Below are positions 9,216 through 16,652 of a stretch of DNA of 64,000 nucleotides, in pieces. The stretch lies in contig CAYFPO010000003.1 of assembly GCA_964345035.1 (NCBI GenBank), positions 76,880-140,879 of the forward strand. Reading direction: 5' to 3'. Below the pieces are notes generated by a model. The model made no database searches. It worked only from the letters and a program-made list of their open reading frames with translations, and had not been told where the DNA came from. The translations under genes and the position numbers were made by a program. Each line of letters opens with the position of its first letter. The stretch's first letter is position 1. The stretch is from CAYFPO01 sp964345035. GTDB lineage: Bacteria > Fidelibacterota > Marinisomatia > SCGC-AAA003-L08 > GCA-002704045.

Positions 9216-9798
9216 TCAAATCACATATAAAGGAGAAATCCTTAGAAAGCTTATACATATTTTCTCCATTGTATTTGCAATATGCTTGGTGTTGTTTGGA
9301 CGGGAACTAATTTTACTACCGTTAATTTTAATTTCGATTATTTTCATTATGTTCGATTACTCCAGGATTAGGTTTAAAATTATTCATAATATTTATACAA
9401 GATTTTTTAGGGATATAACCCGACCGGCAGAAAAAAGTAAACTGACCGGCGCAAGTTTTTCATTTATTGGCGCTTCATTAACTATCTTATTATTTTCTGA
9501 ATCAGCAGCATTTATTGGACTTCTATTTTTAAGTATTGGTGATTCTATGGCTGCGTTGATAGGAAGAAAATATGGTAAAACAAAATTTGGTATGAAATCA
9601 ATAGAGGGATCAGTTGCTTTATTTTTAAGTTGTTCTATTCTTGCGTTTATTTTCACATCTCTACCTATCCTCTCAATAATACTAACTGCATTCGTTGCTA
9701 CTGTACTAGAAGCAATAATAATTCCAATGGTGGATGATAATATTACTATTCCTGTTGGTTCAGCTTTTGCAATTCAAACAATAACCAAAATTCTATGA
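9208..9798 (+). CDS. Diacylglycerol/polyprenol kinase family membrane protein
   Basis: This 196-residue protein with about six membrane helices belongs to the SEC59/DGK1/VTE5 family, whose characterised members phosphorylate dolichol, diacylglycerol or phytol with CTP. Seen here are the N-terminal E-I-L-R-K-L-I-H-I, the cytoplasmic loop L-T-G-A-S-F-S-F-I-G-A, the strongly conserved G-D-S-M-A-A-L-I-G-R-K-Y-G-K-T near residue 111, K-S-I-E-G-S near 131 and the C-terminal E-A-I-I-I-P-M-V-D-D-N. A role in polyprenol or lipid recycling is inferred from the family. It overlaps rpe by 8 nt and the next gene by 4 nt. Confidence 0.82.
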   Translation: MNDQITYKGEILRKLIHIFSIVFAICLVLFGRELILLPLILISIIFIMFDYSRIRFKIIHNIYTRFFRDITRPAEKSKLTGASFSFIGASLTILLFSESAAFIGLLFLSIGDSMAALIGRKYGKTKFGMKSIEGSVALFLSCSILAFIFTSLPILSIILTAFVATVLEAIIIPMVDDNITIPVGSAFAIQTITKIL

Positions 9799-11783
9799 AT
9801 TTTCTTGCACCAACATTTCTCTGGCTGCTTCCATTGGCATCCATCCCAATAATTATTCATATTTTAAACCAAATGAATATACAAACAGTGGAATTCAGTT
9901 CAATAAAATTTCTACGTCTAATAGAGCATGATTCAATAAAAAAACTGAAATTACTCCAATTAATTCTTCTCATAATTCGCACTATTATGATATTATTGAT
10001 CATTTTGATGATTTCACGTCCCGTGATACATGGGATTTATCAACATTGGATAGAAGATCCCAACTCTACATTCACAGTAATAATGGTAGATAATTCATTT
10101 TCTAATTCCGGTGAATCTAATAGCCAACCCAGAATTGATATGATAAATTCATCATTATCACGTATTTTAGAACAAATACATAAGGATTCACACATTGTAT
10201 TATCTACAACTACTGCCGGTGTAATTTATTCCGGTAAAAGAAATAATCTTCCAGATGGTTTACGTACTATACAGCAATCCTATCTGGAAGGTGAATTATC
10301 CTTTAACTTTATTCAATCCCTGGAATATAAAAGCAGGGAATTTGCAAATTATGAATTATACCTATTATCGGACTGTCAAAACAATACATTCACAAATATC
10401 GAAAGTATTAATGATATACTTGAAGATTGGAATATTTATATTATTAAACCTCCTATTCAAAATGCTAATTATGGGATTTTAGATGTGGAGATTGAAAATG
10501 ATTTTCTGTTAACTAATACTCCAATTAACATAGTGGTTTCTGTGAGTAATATGGCAACAGAAACTATTGAAAATGTATTAATGGAACTATTAATAGATGA
10601 CATTAATGTGGGGCAACAATTAATCACAATATCCAGCGGGGAAAGTGCCAATTATAGATTTATAACTGCATTACCCGAACCAGGAATGTATATTGGACAG
10701 ATAAAATTACAAAATGATGAACGAATTGGAGATAATACACATTATTTTGTAATCAATATACAGGAAGAAATAAAAGTAATGTCTTACAATATGAATAACA
10801 TCTATTTTAATCAATCTATTAAAGCAATCAAGCAAAAAAAGACGGATATTCAAAATTTTCAATTTAATGATAATGAATTTAGAACAGTTGATAAAGATGT
10901 AATTATCATTCAGGGTGAACCAAATAATATTACTCAACATATAAATATTTTAAAATTATTTGTAGAAGGTGGGGGACACATTATTTATTTTCCTGATAAA
11001 AATACAAAATATATACCCGATTTCATTGCACAATTAACAGGAGATAATTTTAAGGAAGAAAAGGTGGAAAGTGCATCAACATTATTCCAAACGATCAGCA
11101 GAAAGTCTCCGGGAATACACTATTTTTTAAATCAAAATCAAAATGACCAAATAGACAATATTCAATATTTTAAATATATTCCGTTACAGAATACGAGTAG
11201 CAGCCAAATTGAACTATTAAACAATGTAAGTATTTGGAATCGGTACAACAGATTAAACGGAATTATTGATGTATTCGGGTTCTCATTGGATTTATCTTGG
11301 ACAACTCTACCTCTTAGAGGGAGTTTTATTCCCTTCACTAATAATTTACTTCATTCAAGCCTCAATACAAACAGCAAAAAGTATTTTACCGGAGAAAATT
11401 GGAAATTTTCATTGGATAGTAAATATTTTAATACAGCATTACACTATATTTCGCCAAATGGAAGCAAGGATATTATAACTTCTGAAACAAAATATATATC
11501 CTTATTAGAACCTGGAATACACAGGATTTTATCGAACAATGAACCTATTTCGGAAATTCCTGTTAATATTTCAGAAAATGAGTTAAGATCACCATATTTA
11601 ACTGATTCTGAAATGGAGTCACTATTTCCTAACAAAATTGTTATTTTGGATGATAATTTTGCAGAAGGGATAAAACAGGCAAGATATGGTACTGAAATTT
11701 GGAGTTATCTACTCTTGTTTTTAGTTTTACTGACATGTTTTGAAATGATTTTGTCTAACGGAAAGAGATTTCAAAACAGTTAA
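9795..11783 (+). CDS. BatA N-terminal domain membrane protein
   Basis: The first 80 residues match the aerotolerance-regulator N-terminal domain (BatA-N): F-L-A-P-T-F-L-W-L-L-P-L-A-S-I-P-I-I-I-H, then V-E-F-S-S-I-K-F-L-R and a second membrane helix. The large periplasmic part contains a von Willebrand A-like start (T-V-I-M-V-D-N-S-F-S-N-S around residue 95) and a beta-rich CARDB-like region around residues 230-320. A closing membrane helix is near residue 640. Such proteins usually sit with MoxR/BatA/BatB genes; none is seen here. Function in envelope stress is only inferred. Its end overlaps the presumed 5' end of hflX. Confidence 0.75.
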   Translation: MNFLAPTFLWLLPLASIPIIIHILNQMNIQTVEFSSIKFLRLIEHDSIKKLKLLQLILLIIRTIMILLIILMISRPVIHGIYQHWIEDPNSTFTVIMVDNSFSNSGESNSQPRIDMINSSLSRILEQIHKDSHIVLSTTTAGVIYSGKRNNLPDGLRTIQQSYLEGELSFNFIQSLEYKSREFANYELYLLSDCQNNTFTNIESINDILEDWNIYIIKPPIQNANYGILDVEIENDFLLTNTPINIVVSVSNMATETIENVLMELLIDDINVGQQLITISSGESANYRFITALPEPGMYIGQIKLQNDERIGDNTHYFVINIQEEIKVMSYNMNNIYFNQSIKAIKQKKTDIQNFQFNDNEFRTVDKDVIIIQGEPNNITQHINILKLFVEGGGHIIYFPDKNTKYIPDFIAQLTGDNFKEEKVESASTLFQTISRKSPGIHYFLNQNQNDQIDNIQYFKYIPLQNTSSSQIELLNNVSIWNRYNRLNGIIDVFGFSLDLSWTTLPLRGSFIPFTNNLLHSSLNTNSKKYFTGENWKFSLDSKYFNTALHYISPNGSKDIITSETKYISLLEPGIHRILSNNEPISEIPVNISENELRSPYLTDSEMESLFPNKIVILDDNFAEGIKQARYGTEIWSYLLLFLVLLTCFEMILSNGKRFQNS

Positions 11784-13041
11784 GCCTTTAGAAAAAGCAA
11801 TACTGGTTGGTGCTCGTTTTCCTCTTATCAGTGAGAGAGAAATCTCGGATGAGATTGAAGAATTAAAATTACTATCTCAAACAGCTGGTGCTGAAATTGA
11901 TCACACATTCATACAAAACATTGAAAAGATCAATTCTGCTACATATATTGGAAAGGGGAAAGCTGAAGAAATAATTCAGTATTCCCTCAGCCACAAAATA
12001 CAATTAATCATTTTTAATGATGATATTTCTCCCGCACAATTAAAAAATCTCCAAAAACTGGCTGAAGATAAAATTAAAATAATTGACAGATCCGGACTTA
12101 TAATAGATATCTTTAAACAACATGCAAAAACCAGAGAAGCAAAAACTCAGGTAGAATTAGCAAGCCTGGAATATTTACTTCCAAGATTAACCCGGCAATG
12201 GACTCACTTAGAAAGGCAAATGGGAGGGATTGGAACCAGAGGCGGTCCAGGTGAGACACAGATCGAGGTCGACCGGCGGTTGATAGGTACTCAAATTACC
12301 CGACTAAAACACACATTAAAGAAAATTGAAAACCAAAGGAAAACACAAAATAAAAGAAGGGAAACTGAGTTTAAAGTAGGCTTAGCCGGATATACAAATG
12401 CCGGTAAATCTACCTTGATGTGTGCTTTAACAGATTCTAATGTATATGTTAAAGACCAGTTATTTGCAACTCTCGATACAACTACCAGAAAATGTACTGT
12501 ATCTGGTAATAAATCAATTTTGATTAGTGATTCAGTTGGATTTATACAAAAATTACCTCATAATTTAATTGCATCATTTCGGTCCACATTGGGTGTATTA
12601 AAAGATGCTAATTTGATCTTAAAAGTAATAGATGGATCTTCTAACAGTATTGATCTTCATATACATACAATTAATAACACTATTAGATCACTAAATATTG
12701 ACGACACAAATTCCATATTGGTATTTAATAAAATTGACCTAATACAAAAAAAGGGAAAATTAATACAGTTAATGAGAAAATATCCGGAGAGCATATTTAT
12801 TTCAGCATTAAAACAATTAAAATTAGATGTATTGATAAAACGAATTGAAGAAAATATAACGCAGAATTATGTAACGTCAACCTTACTCGTGCCATATTCA
12901 TCAGCAAATTTGATCGGCGAAATATATGATTCCATTGAAGTATTACATCAGGAAAATACAGCTACAGGAATTTTGGTGGAAGTAAGCGGGGACAGAGAAT
13001 TAGTGTTGTCACTGAAAAATAAATTAATTTCTGTTCATTGA
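11779..13041 (+). CDS. hflX: GTPase HflX, start codon unresolved
   Basis: HflX is a ribosome-binding GTPase that splits stalled 70S ribosomes. Conserved parts are A-I-L-V-G at the N-terminus, the HflX signature G-G-I-G-T-R-G-G-P-G-E-T-Q, the P-loop G-Y-T-N-A-G-K-S-T, D-S-V-G-F-I and N-K-I-D. The first ATG in frame is at 12220, inside the signature, and cannot be the true start: about 140 conserved residues are encoded upstream without a break. The frame is open back to the stop at 11746-11748 but contains no ATG, GTG or TTG; only ATA (11800), CTG (11803) and other rare starts are available. The start given is therefore only the approximate edge of homology. A rare start codon, a frameshift from the overlapping upstream gene or a one-base sequence error are all possible. 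Confidence 0.88.
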   Translation, partial: VKPLEKAILVGARFPLISEREISDEIEELKLLSQTAGAEIDHTFIQNIEKINSATYIGKGKAEEIIQYSLSHKIQLIIFNDDISPAQLKNLQKLAEDKIKIIDRSGLIIDIFKQHAKTREAKTQVELASLEYLLPRLTRQWTHLERQMGGIGTRGGPGETQIEVDRRLIGTQITRLKHTLKKIENQRKTQNKRRETEFKVGLAGYTNAGKSTLMCALTDSNVYVKDQLFATLDTTTRKCTVSGNKSILISDSVGFIQKLPHNLIASFRSTLGVLKDANLILKVIDGSSNSIDLHIHTINNTIRSLNIDDTNSILVFNKIDLIQKKGKLIQLMRKYPESIFISALKQLKLDVLIKRIEENITQNYVTSTLLVPYSSANLIGEIYDSIEVLHQENTATGILVEVSGDRELVLSLKNKLISVH

Positions 13042-13062
13042 TAGGAAATACCTGTAAAAATG

Positions 13063-13250
13063 ATTATTCCGTAAGAAGCAGGATTTCAGATATCCTTTTA
13101 TTTAGTTTACGGTGGGAATCTCTTCTGAAATCGCAAGTTTCCTTCATCCCGATATTACAACCGGGAAAGGCCTGCTTTTGACTACAGGAATTAAAACTCC
13201 CTGGATTTAATTTGAAAGTTCTGAAATGCACTAACTCCTTACGGAATAAT
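13063..13250. repeat. Inverted-repeat element between convergent genes
   Basis: A 188-nt intergenic block is bounded by inverted 16-nt arms (13063-13078 ATTATTCCGTAAGAAG and 13235-13250), which match at 15 of 16 positions. A second inner pair, ATTTCAGA at 13083-13090 and TCTGAAAT at 13220-13227, lies just inside. Another copy of TCTGAAAT occurs at 13124-13131. A 5-bp hairpin (TCCCG/CGGGA, 13147-13151 and 13162-13166) is near the middle. There is no open frame of note. It could be a MITE-like mobile element or a folded RNA; no target-site duplication is obvious. Confidence 0.5.
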
Positions 13251-13282
13251 TGGTAAAAGCATTGATTAAAATTTACATAAAT

Positions 13283-14518
13283 TTACATTATATCCTTATA
13301 TAAATTATCTTCACCTTCTGATTTTGCAATTATTGCTGTTCCTACGCTATCACTGAATACATTAACCATCGTTCTGACCATATCCAATGGACGATCCACT
13401 GCTAACATTGTTCCTACAATCAATGCAACTTCCGGATGTGTTCCAAGCCCAACAGCATCTAATACTATAAAAATCATCACCAGCCCAGCAGAAGGAATTC
13501 CAGCAGCACCAACGGATGCCAAAAATGCAGTAATAACAATAACTAATTGTTGTGAAAGATCTAACGGAACACCCAATGCCTGTGCAATAAATAATACGCC
13601 GGCACATTCATATAATGCCGTTCCATCCATATTTACAGTTGCCCCAAGAGGTAGTACGAAACTGGATACTTTATTAGATGCTCCGACCTTATTTTCAACA
13701 CAGTTGAGAGTTACCGGAAGTGTGGCTCCCGATGAACTGGTAGAAAAGGCCATTGCCAGTGCTGATGCCATGGCTTTAAAATGACGGATTGGATGTATCT
13801 TTGTAAATAAATAGAATAAAACCGGAAGAACAATAAACAGATGTATGGTTAATCCGGATGCAATGGTAACCATATAAAGACCGACTGCACGGAAAATATC
13901 AAAGCCGGTAGTGGCTATTGCCTTAATGATTAATCCAAATACACCGATGGGAGCTAATTTTATGATCAAAAATGTAATTTGCATCATAATTTGAAATGCA
14001 CTGTTAAACCAATTTAAAATCTGGTTTTGTCGTTCCGATGGAATTTTTGTGATACCAAAACCAAAAAATAATGCAAAAAATATTATTCCCAACATATCCC
14101 CAGATGCTGCAGAATTAATGGGATTCAGTGGAATCATTCGAATTAATATTTCTCCAAGGGAATTCGGTTTTTCTAAATTTGATATATTAAACTGATCGCT
14201 GGAAACAGTTATATTTGCGTTTACTCCAGGTTGTATCATATTTGTTAGAGTGAGCCCTATCATTATTGCAAGGAGAGAGGTACAAAAATAATATAACAGT
14301 GTTTTTATTCCAAGACGTGTAAAATTAGCTGCAGATCCCACACTTGCAACTCCAGTAACTATTGATGTAAAAATAAGTGGTACAATCACCATTTTTAATA
14401 ATCGGATGAATATATGCCCTAATGGAGCAAAAAAGAGCGATCTGTCTCCAAATACCGTACCAACAGCACATCCCAGTATCAATGCAATAAAAATCTGCCA
14501 ATGTAGTTTTAATTTCAT
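13283..14518 (-). CDS. Sodium:dicarboxylate symporter family transporter (GltP/DctA-like)
   Basis: A 411-residue inner-membrane carrier of the DAACS family, which moves glutamate, aspartate or C4-dicarboxylates with Na+ or H+. The N-terminus has G-x-x-x-G-x-x-x-G in helix 1 and L-L-K-M-V-I-V-P-L-I-F near residue 41. The transport-core motifs are intact: the serine-rich hairpin S-T-S-S-S-G-A-T-L-P near residue 259, L-P-L-G-A-T-V-N-M-D-G-T-A near 288, a second hairpin A-A-G-I-P-S-A-G near 342 and D-R-P-L-D-M-V-R-T-M-V-N-V near 377. The Asp and Arg near the end are substrate-contacting in characterised members, but substrate cannot be decided. It is a single gene, convergent with hflX and divergent from cutA. 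Confidence 0.92.
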   Translation of the reverse strand: MKLKLHWQIFIALILGCAVGTVFGDRSLFFAPLGHIFIRLLKMVIVPLIFTSIVTGVASVGSAANFTRLGIKTLLYYFCTSLLAIMIGLTLTNMIQPGVNANITVSSDQFNISNLEKPNSLGEILIRMIPLNPINSAASGDMLGIIFFALFFGFGITKIPSERQNQILNWFNSAFQIMMQITFLIIKLAPIGVFGLIIKAIATTGFDIFRAVGLYMVTIASGLTIHLFIVLPVLFYLFTKIHPIRHFKAMASALAMAFSTSSSGATLPVTLNCVENKVGASNKVSSFVLPLGATVNMDGTALYECAGVLFIAQALGVPLDLSQQLVIVITAFLASVGAAGIPSAGLVMIFIVLDAVGLGTHPEVALIVGTMLAVDRPLDMVRTMVNVFSDSVGTAIIAKSEGEDNLYKDIM

Positions 14519-14592
14519 TTTATTCCCATAATTGACTTGGTCAATTTATTAAAAATACAATATGCTATAATGAACAAATAAAGTAAATAAAT

Positions 14593-14901
14593 ATGAAAAT
14601 TGTAATAACTACCGAAAAAGATTCAGATTCAGCATATAAATTGGCAGATCAAATAATTGATAAAAAACTGGGTGGGTGTGTCCAATGTATTTCAAACATT
14701 CAATCAAAGTATTTTTGGAAAGATAAAATTGTAAATGATACAGAAATATTATTGATAATTAAAACTATTAATGAAAAGGTAAATGTATTAAAAGAATTTT
14801 TAAAAGAGAATCATTCATATCAAATACCGGAAATTATACTGATTGATGTAGATTCCTTAACCAAGGATTATAGCGATTGGATACAGAATTATCTAAGGTA
14901 A
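14593..14901 (+). CDS. cutA: Divalent-cation tolerance protein CutA
   Basis: A 102-residue CutA1 protein, a trimeric ferredoxin-like fold. Diagnostic segments are T-E-K-D-S-D-S-A-Y-K-L-A-D at the start, G-G-C-V-Q-C-I-S-N-I-Q-S-K-Y-F-W-K around residues 31-47 (usual x-C-V-N-I-x-P-x-x-x-S-x-Y-x-W) and Y-Q-I-P-E-I-I near residue 79. Named for copper tolerance in E. coli, but its role is not settled. It is isolated, with a promoter region shared with the divergent symporter. Confidence 0.9.
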   Translation: MKIVITTEKDSDSAYKLADQIIDKKLGGCVQCISNIQSKYFWKDKIVNDTEILLIIKTINEKVNVLKEFLKENHSYQIPEIILIDVDSLTKDYSDWIQNYLR

Positions 14902-15330
14902 TTGCTAAATATCCTGTATAAACTGATATTATATTGTATTACCGATAACATATATTATGTAAAGTTATAGAAATGTTTAATAATGATAGAATCACCTTCT
15001 TAAACCAGGAATCCCGGCGATTTTTCTTTTTATGTATATTTTTTTAAATTACCAGCTTGAATCCTGATAAAGTCAAAAGTAACCATTCCAGTAGGAAAAA
15101 TAAATGCAGCTTCTTGTCCAGTAAATTAACAGACCCAAATGAGATATGGCATTATTTTTAACACACTCCAAGAATAAATTGCACTTAATTCATAAAATCA
15201 CCCATGAAGTTGATCCAGTGGTTTTGTTTAATGAGTTTTGTCAAAGTACTCTTTCATTTATTATTTGTATTAATTGCTTCAAAATTCCATTTAGTTGTGA
15301 ATTGACTATATCAGGAGTTGTTCTTCCTTC
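14902..15330. other. Intergenic region without a clear gene
   Basis: This stretch of about 430 nt lies between cutA and the end of the respiratory operon. I see no intact gene. On the minus strand, between roughly 15040 and 15125, a short open segment reads like a protein C-terminus (G-Q-E-A-A-F-I-F-P-T-G-M-V-T-F-D, then a stop at about 15041). It has no upstream support, so it may be the remnant of a decayed gene. A plus-strand open frame at 15146-15352 runs into the antisense of the TorD-like gene and looks spurious. No strong terminator hairpin was found. Confidence 0.4.
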
Positions 15331-15933
15331 TTATACTTTATCCCCCGAATAGAAGATAACCTCTTCTGAAATAAATGAATTTAACAGGGTGCCTAAATTT
15401 GAATAGAAATCATCTTTTGATTTTTTTAATAACTTTTTTGCGAATTCACCTGTCCATTTACTCAAATGGTTTGTTAGAAATTTTTTTGATATTGTTTCTT
15501 TTGATGTATCATTTTTCACAACGGAATTAAAAATCAGGTAATACATAAATTCTAATTCTGTGGATATATGGTCTGGTGGTTCCTTATTGTCATCGTTGGG
15601 ATTAAGACCGGCATCAACATAATATTCAATAGCATCAATAGTTGATTCTCCCATAACCAAACCTTGGGGGTCAAGATAAACAGAACTAAATGGCGCTGCT
15701 TCAACCTGATAAGGACCAACAAATAACCTGGAGTATTCTATTTGTAAATCCTTCAGAGTATTCTCGTGCTCCAATCTTGTTACGAGTGTATTAACAAGTG
15801 TTTCAAATTTGGGGGAAAGATTGCTAAATGTGTCAAATATCGTAGATGACAGTTCTGTTAACCTTTTGTCCGGATACTTAAACAATTCTGAAAGAATTTT
15901 ATATGCATTTGCTCGATATACACTTGGTTGCAT
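15331..15933 (-). CDS. TorD/DmsD-family molybdoenzyme chaperone
   Basis: A 200-residue all-helical cytoplasmic chaperone. The TorD-type pattern is visible: Y-K-I-L-S-E-L-F-K-Y-P near residue 11, L-Q-I-E-Y-S-R-L-F-V-G-P around 63-74 and E-P-P-D-H-I-S-T-E-L-E-F-M around 118-130. Such proteins bind the Tat leader and apo-form of molybdopterin catalytic subunits until the cofactor is inserted. As the last gene of the porin-C-A-B-D operon it most likely serves the 848-residue catalytic subunit two genes upstream. It starts 17 nt after the ferredoxin subunit ends. Confidence 0.87.
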   Translation of the reverse strand: MQPSVYRANAYKILSELFKYPDKRLTELSSTIFDTFSNLSPKFETLVNTLVTRLEHENTLKDLQIEYSRLFVGPYQVEAAPFSSVYLDPQGLVMGESTIDAIEYYVDAGLNPNDDNKEPPDHISTELEFMYYLIFNSVVKNDTSKETISKKFLTNHLSKWTGEFAKKLLKKSKDDFYSNLGTLLNSFISEEVIFYSGDKV

Positions 15934-15950
15934 TGTGATATGGTTCTTAT

Positions 15951-16640
15951 CTAGAATTCGTCAATGTAAAACACTTTTGGTTTAGTTCCTTTACTTGGTA
16001 ACAGGGTCCGTACTGAACGCATATTTATGAGTGTTTTTTCTTTGCTGTTTAGGTTATCCAAATCAACTAAGAGCCGCGCTTCTGCGGGACATACTTCAAC
16101 ACACCAGGGCTTTTCACCATCTGCAAGGCGGTGGTCGCACAGGGTGCATTTTTCTACAATACCCTTCCGCCTAACACCTTCATAGGTTTTAGCACGGTCC
16201 GGATTGTAGTGGGGAAATGGTACACCATCAAATTTGTCCGCCACTTCTTTTGCACTCGCGGTAATACCCGGTATTGTTTCCTCTTTGTCATTACGCCATT
16301 GGTGTTGTTTTTCTTCATTAAAGCTTATTACATCGTAAGGGCAGGCCAGTTCACAACTTCTACAGCCGATACAAATATCTGGATCATGCAATGTCAATCC
16401 GTCTTCATTCTTATGCATAGCTTCGGTGGGACAGGCTTTAATACATGCTGCATTCTCGCAATGATTGCATAATTTCGGAATATATTTCCACTTTACATTT
16501 GGGAAGACACCCGTGGTTTCTTGGGTATGAAAAGACCAGCTAATATTGTGATCTAGATTGTTTTCGGTTTTACATGCAATATCACACCCTGCACATCCGA
16601 CGCAGTTATTTAGATCAATTATCATTCCGTAGTTAGCCAT
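15951..16640 (-). CDS. Four-cluster ferredoxin-type subunit of molybdopterin oxidoreductase (ArrB/PsrB-like)
   Basis: This 229-residue electron-transfer subunit of a CISM-family enzyme binds four [4Fe-4S] clusters. The Cys groups are C-V-G-C-A-G-C-D-I-A-C near residue 13, C-N-H-C-E-N-A-A-C-I-K-A-C-P near 57, C-I-G-C-R-S-C-E-L-A-C-P near 91 and C-T-L-C-D-H-R then C-V-E-V-C-P near 165-183. No leader peptide is visible, so it would be exported together with the catalytic subunit. It lies 12 nt downstream of the catalytic gene. It would pass electrons from the NrfD-type anchor to the Mo subunit. The family is shared by arsenate, polysulfide, thiosulfate, tetrathionate and selenate reductases, so the substrate is not decided by this subunit. 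Confidence 0.92.
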   Translation of the reverse strand: MANYGMIIDLNNCVGCAGCDIACKTENNLDHNISWSFHTQETTGVFPNVKWKYIPKLCNHCENAACIKACPTEAMHKNEDGLTLHDPDICIGCRSCELACPYDVISFNEEKQHQWRNDKEETIPGITASAKEVADKFDGVPFPHYNPDRAKTYEGVRRKGIVEKCTLCDHRLADGEKPWCVEVCPAEARLLVDLDNLNSKEKTLINMRSVRTLLPSKGTKPKVFYIDEF

Positions 16641-16652
16641 AAGATTTCTCCT

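Noticed and set aside
11740..11750. Selenocysteine at the TGA before hflX
   Set aside because: Another stop is found five codons upstream in the same frame and there is no homology before the TGA, so it is simply a frame boundary.
12220..13041. hflX starting at the first ATG
   Set aside because: This start lies within the conserved G-G-I-G-T-R-G-G-P-G-E-T-Q signature and would delete the entire N-terminal domain, which is encoded upstream.
15146..15352. 68-residue plus-strand open frame
   Set aside because: It runs into the antisense of the TorD-type gene, has no ribosome-binding site and no recognisable motif.
16131..16472. 113-residue plus-strand frame inside the ferredoxin subunit
   Set aside because: It is the antisense shadow of the four-cluster Cys-rich gene, whose motifs are unmistakable on the minus strand.
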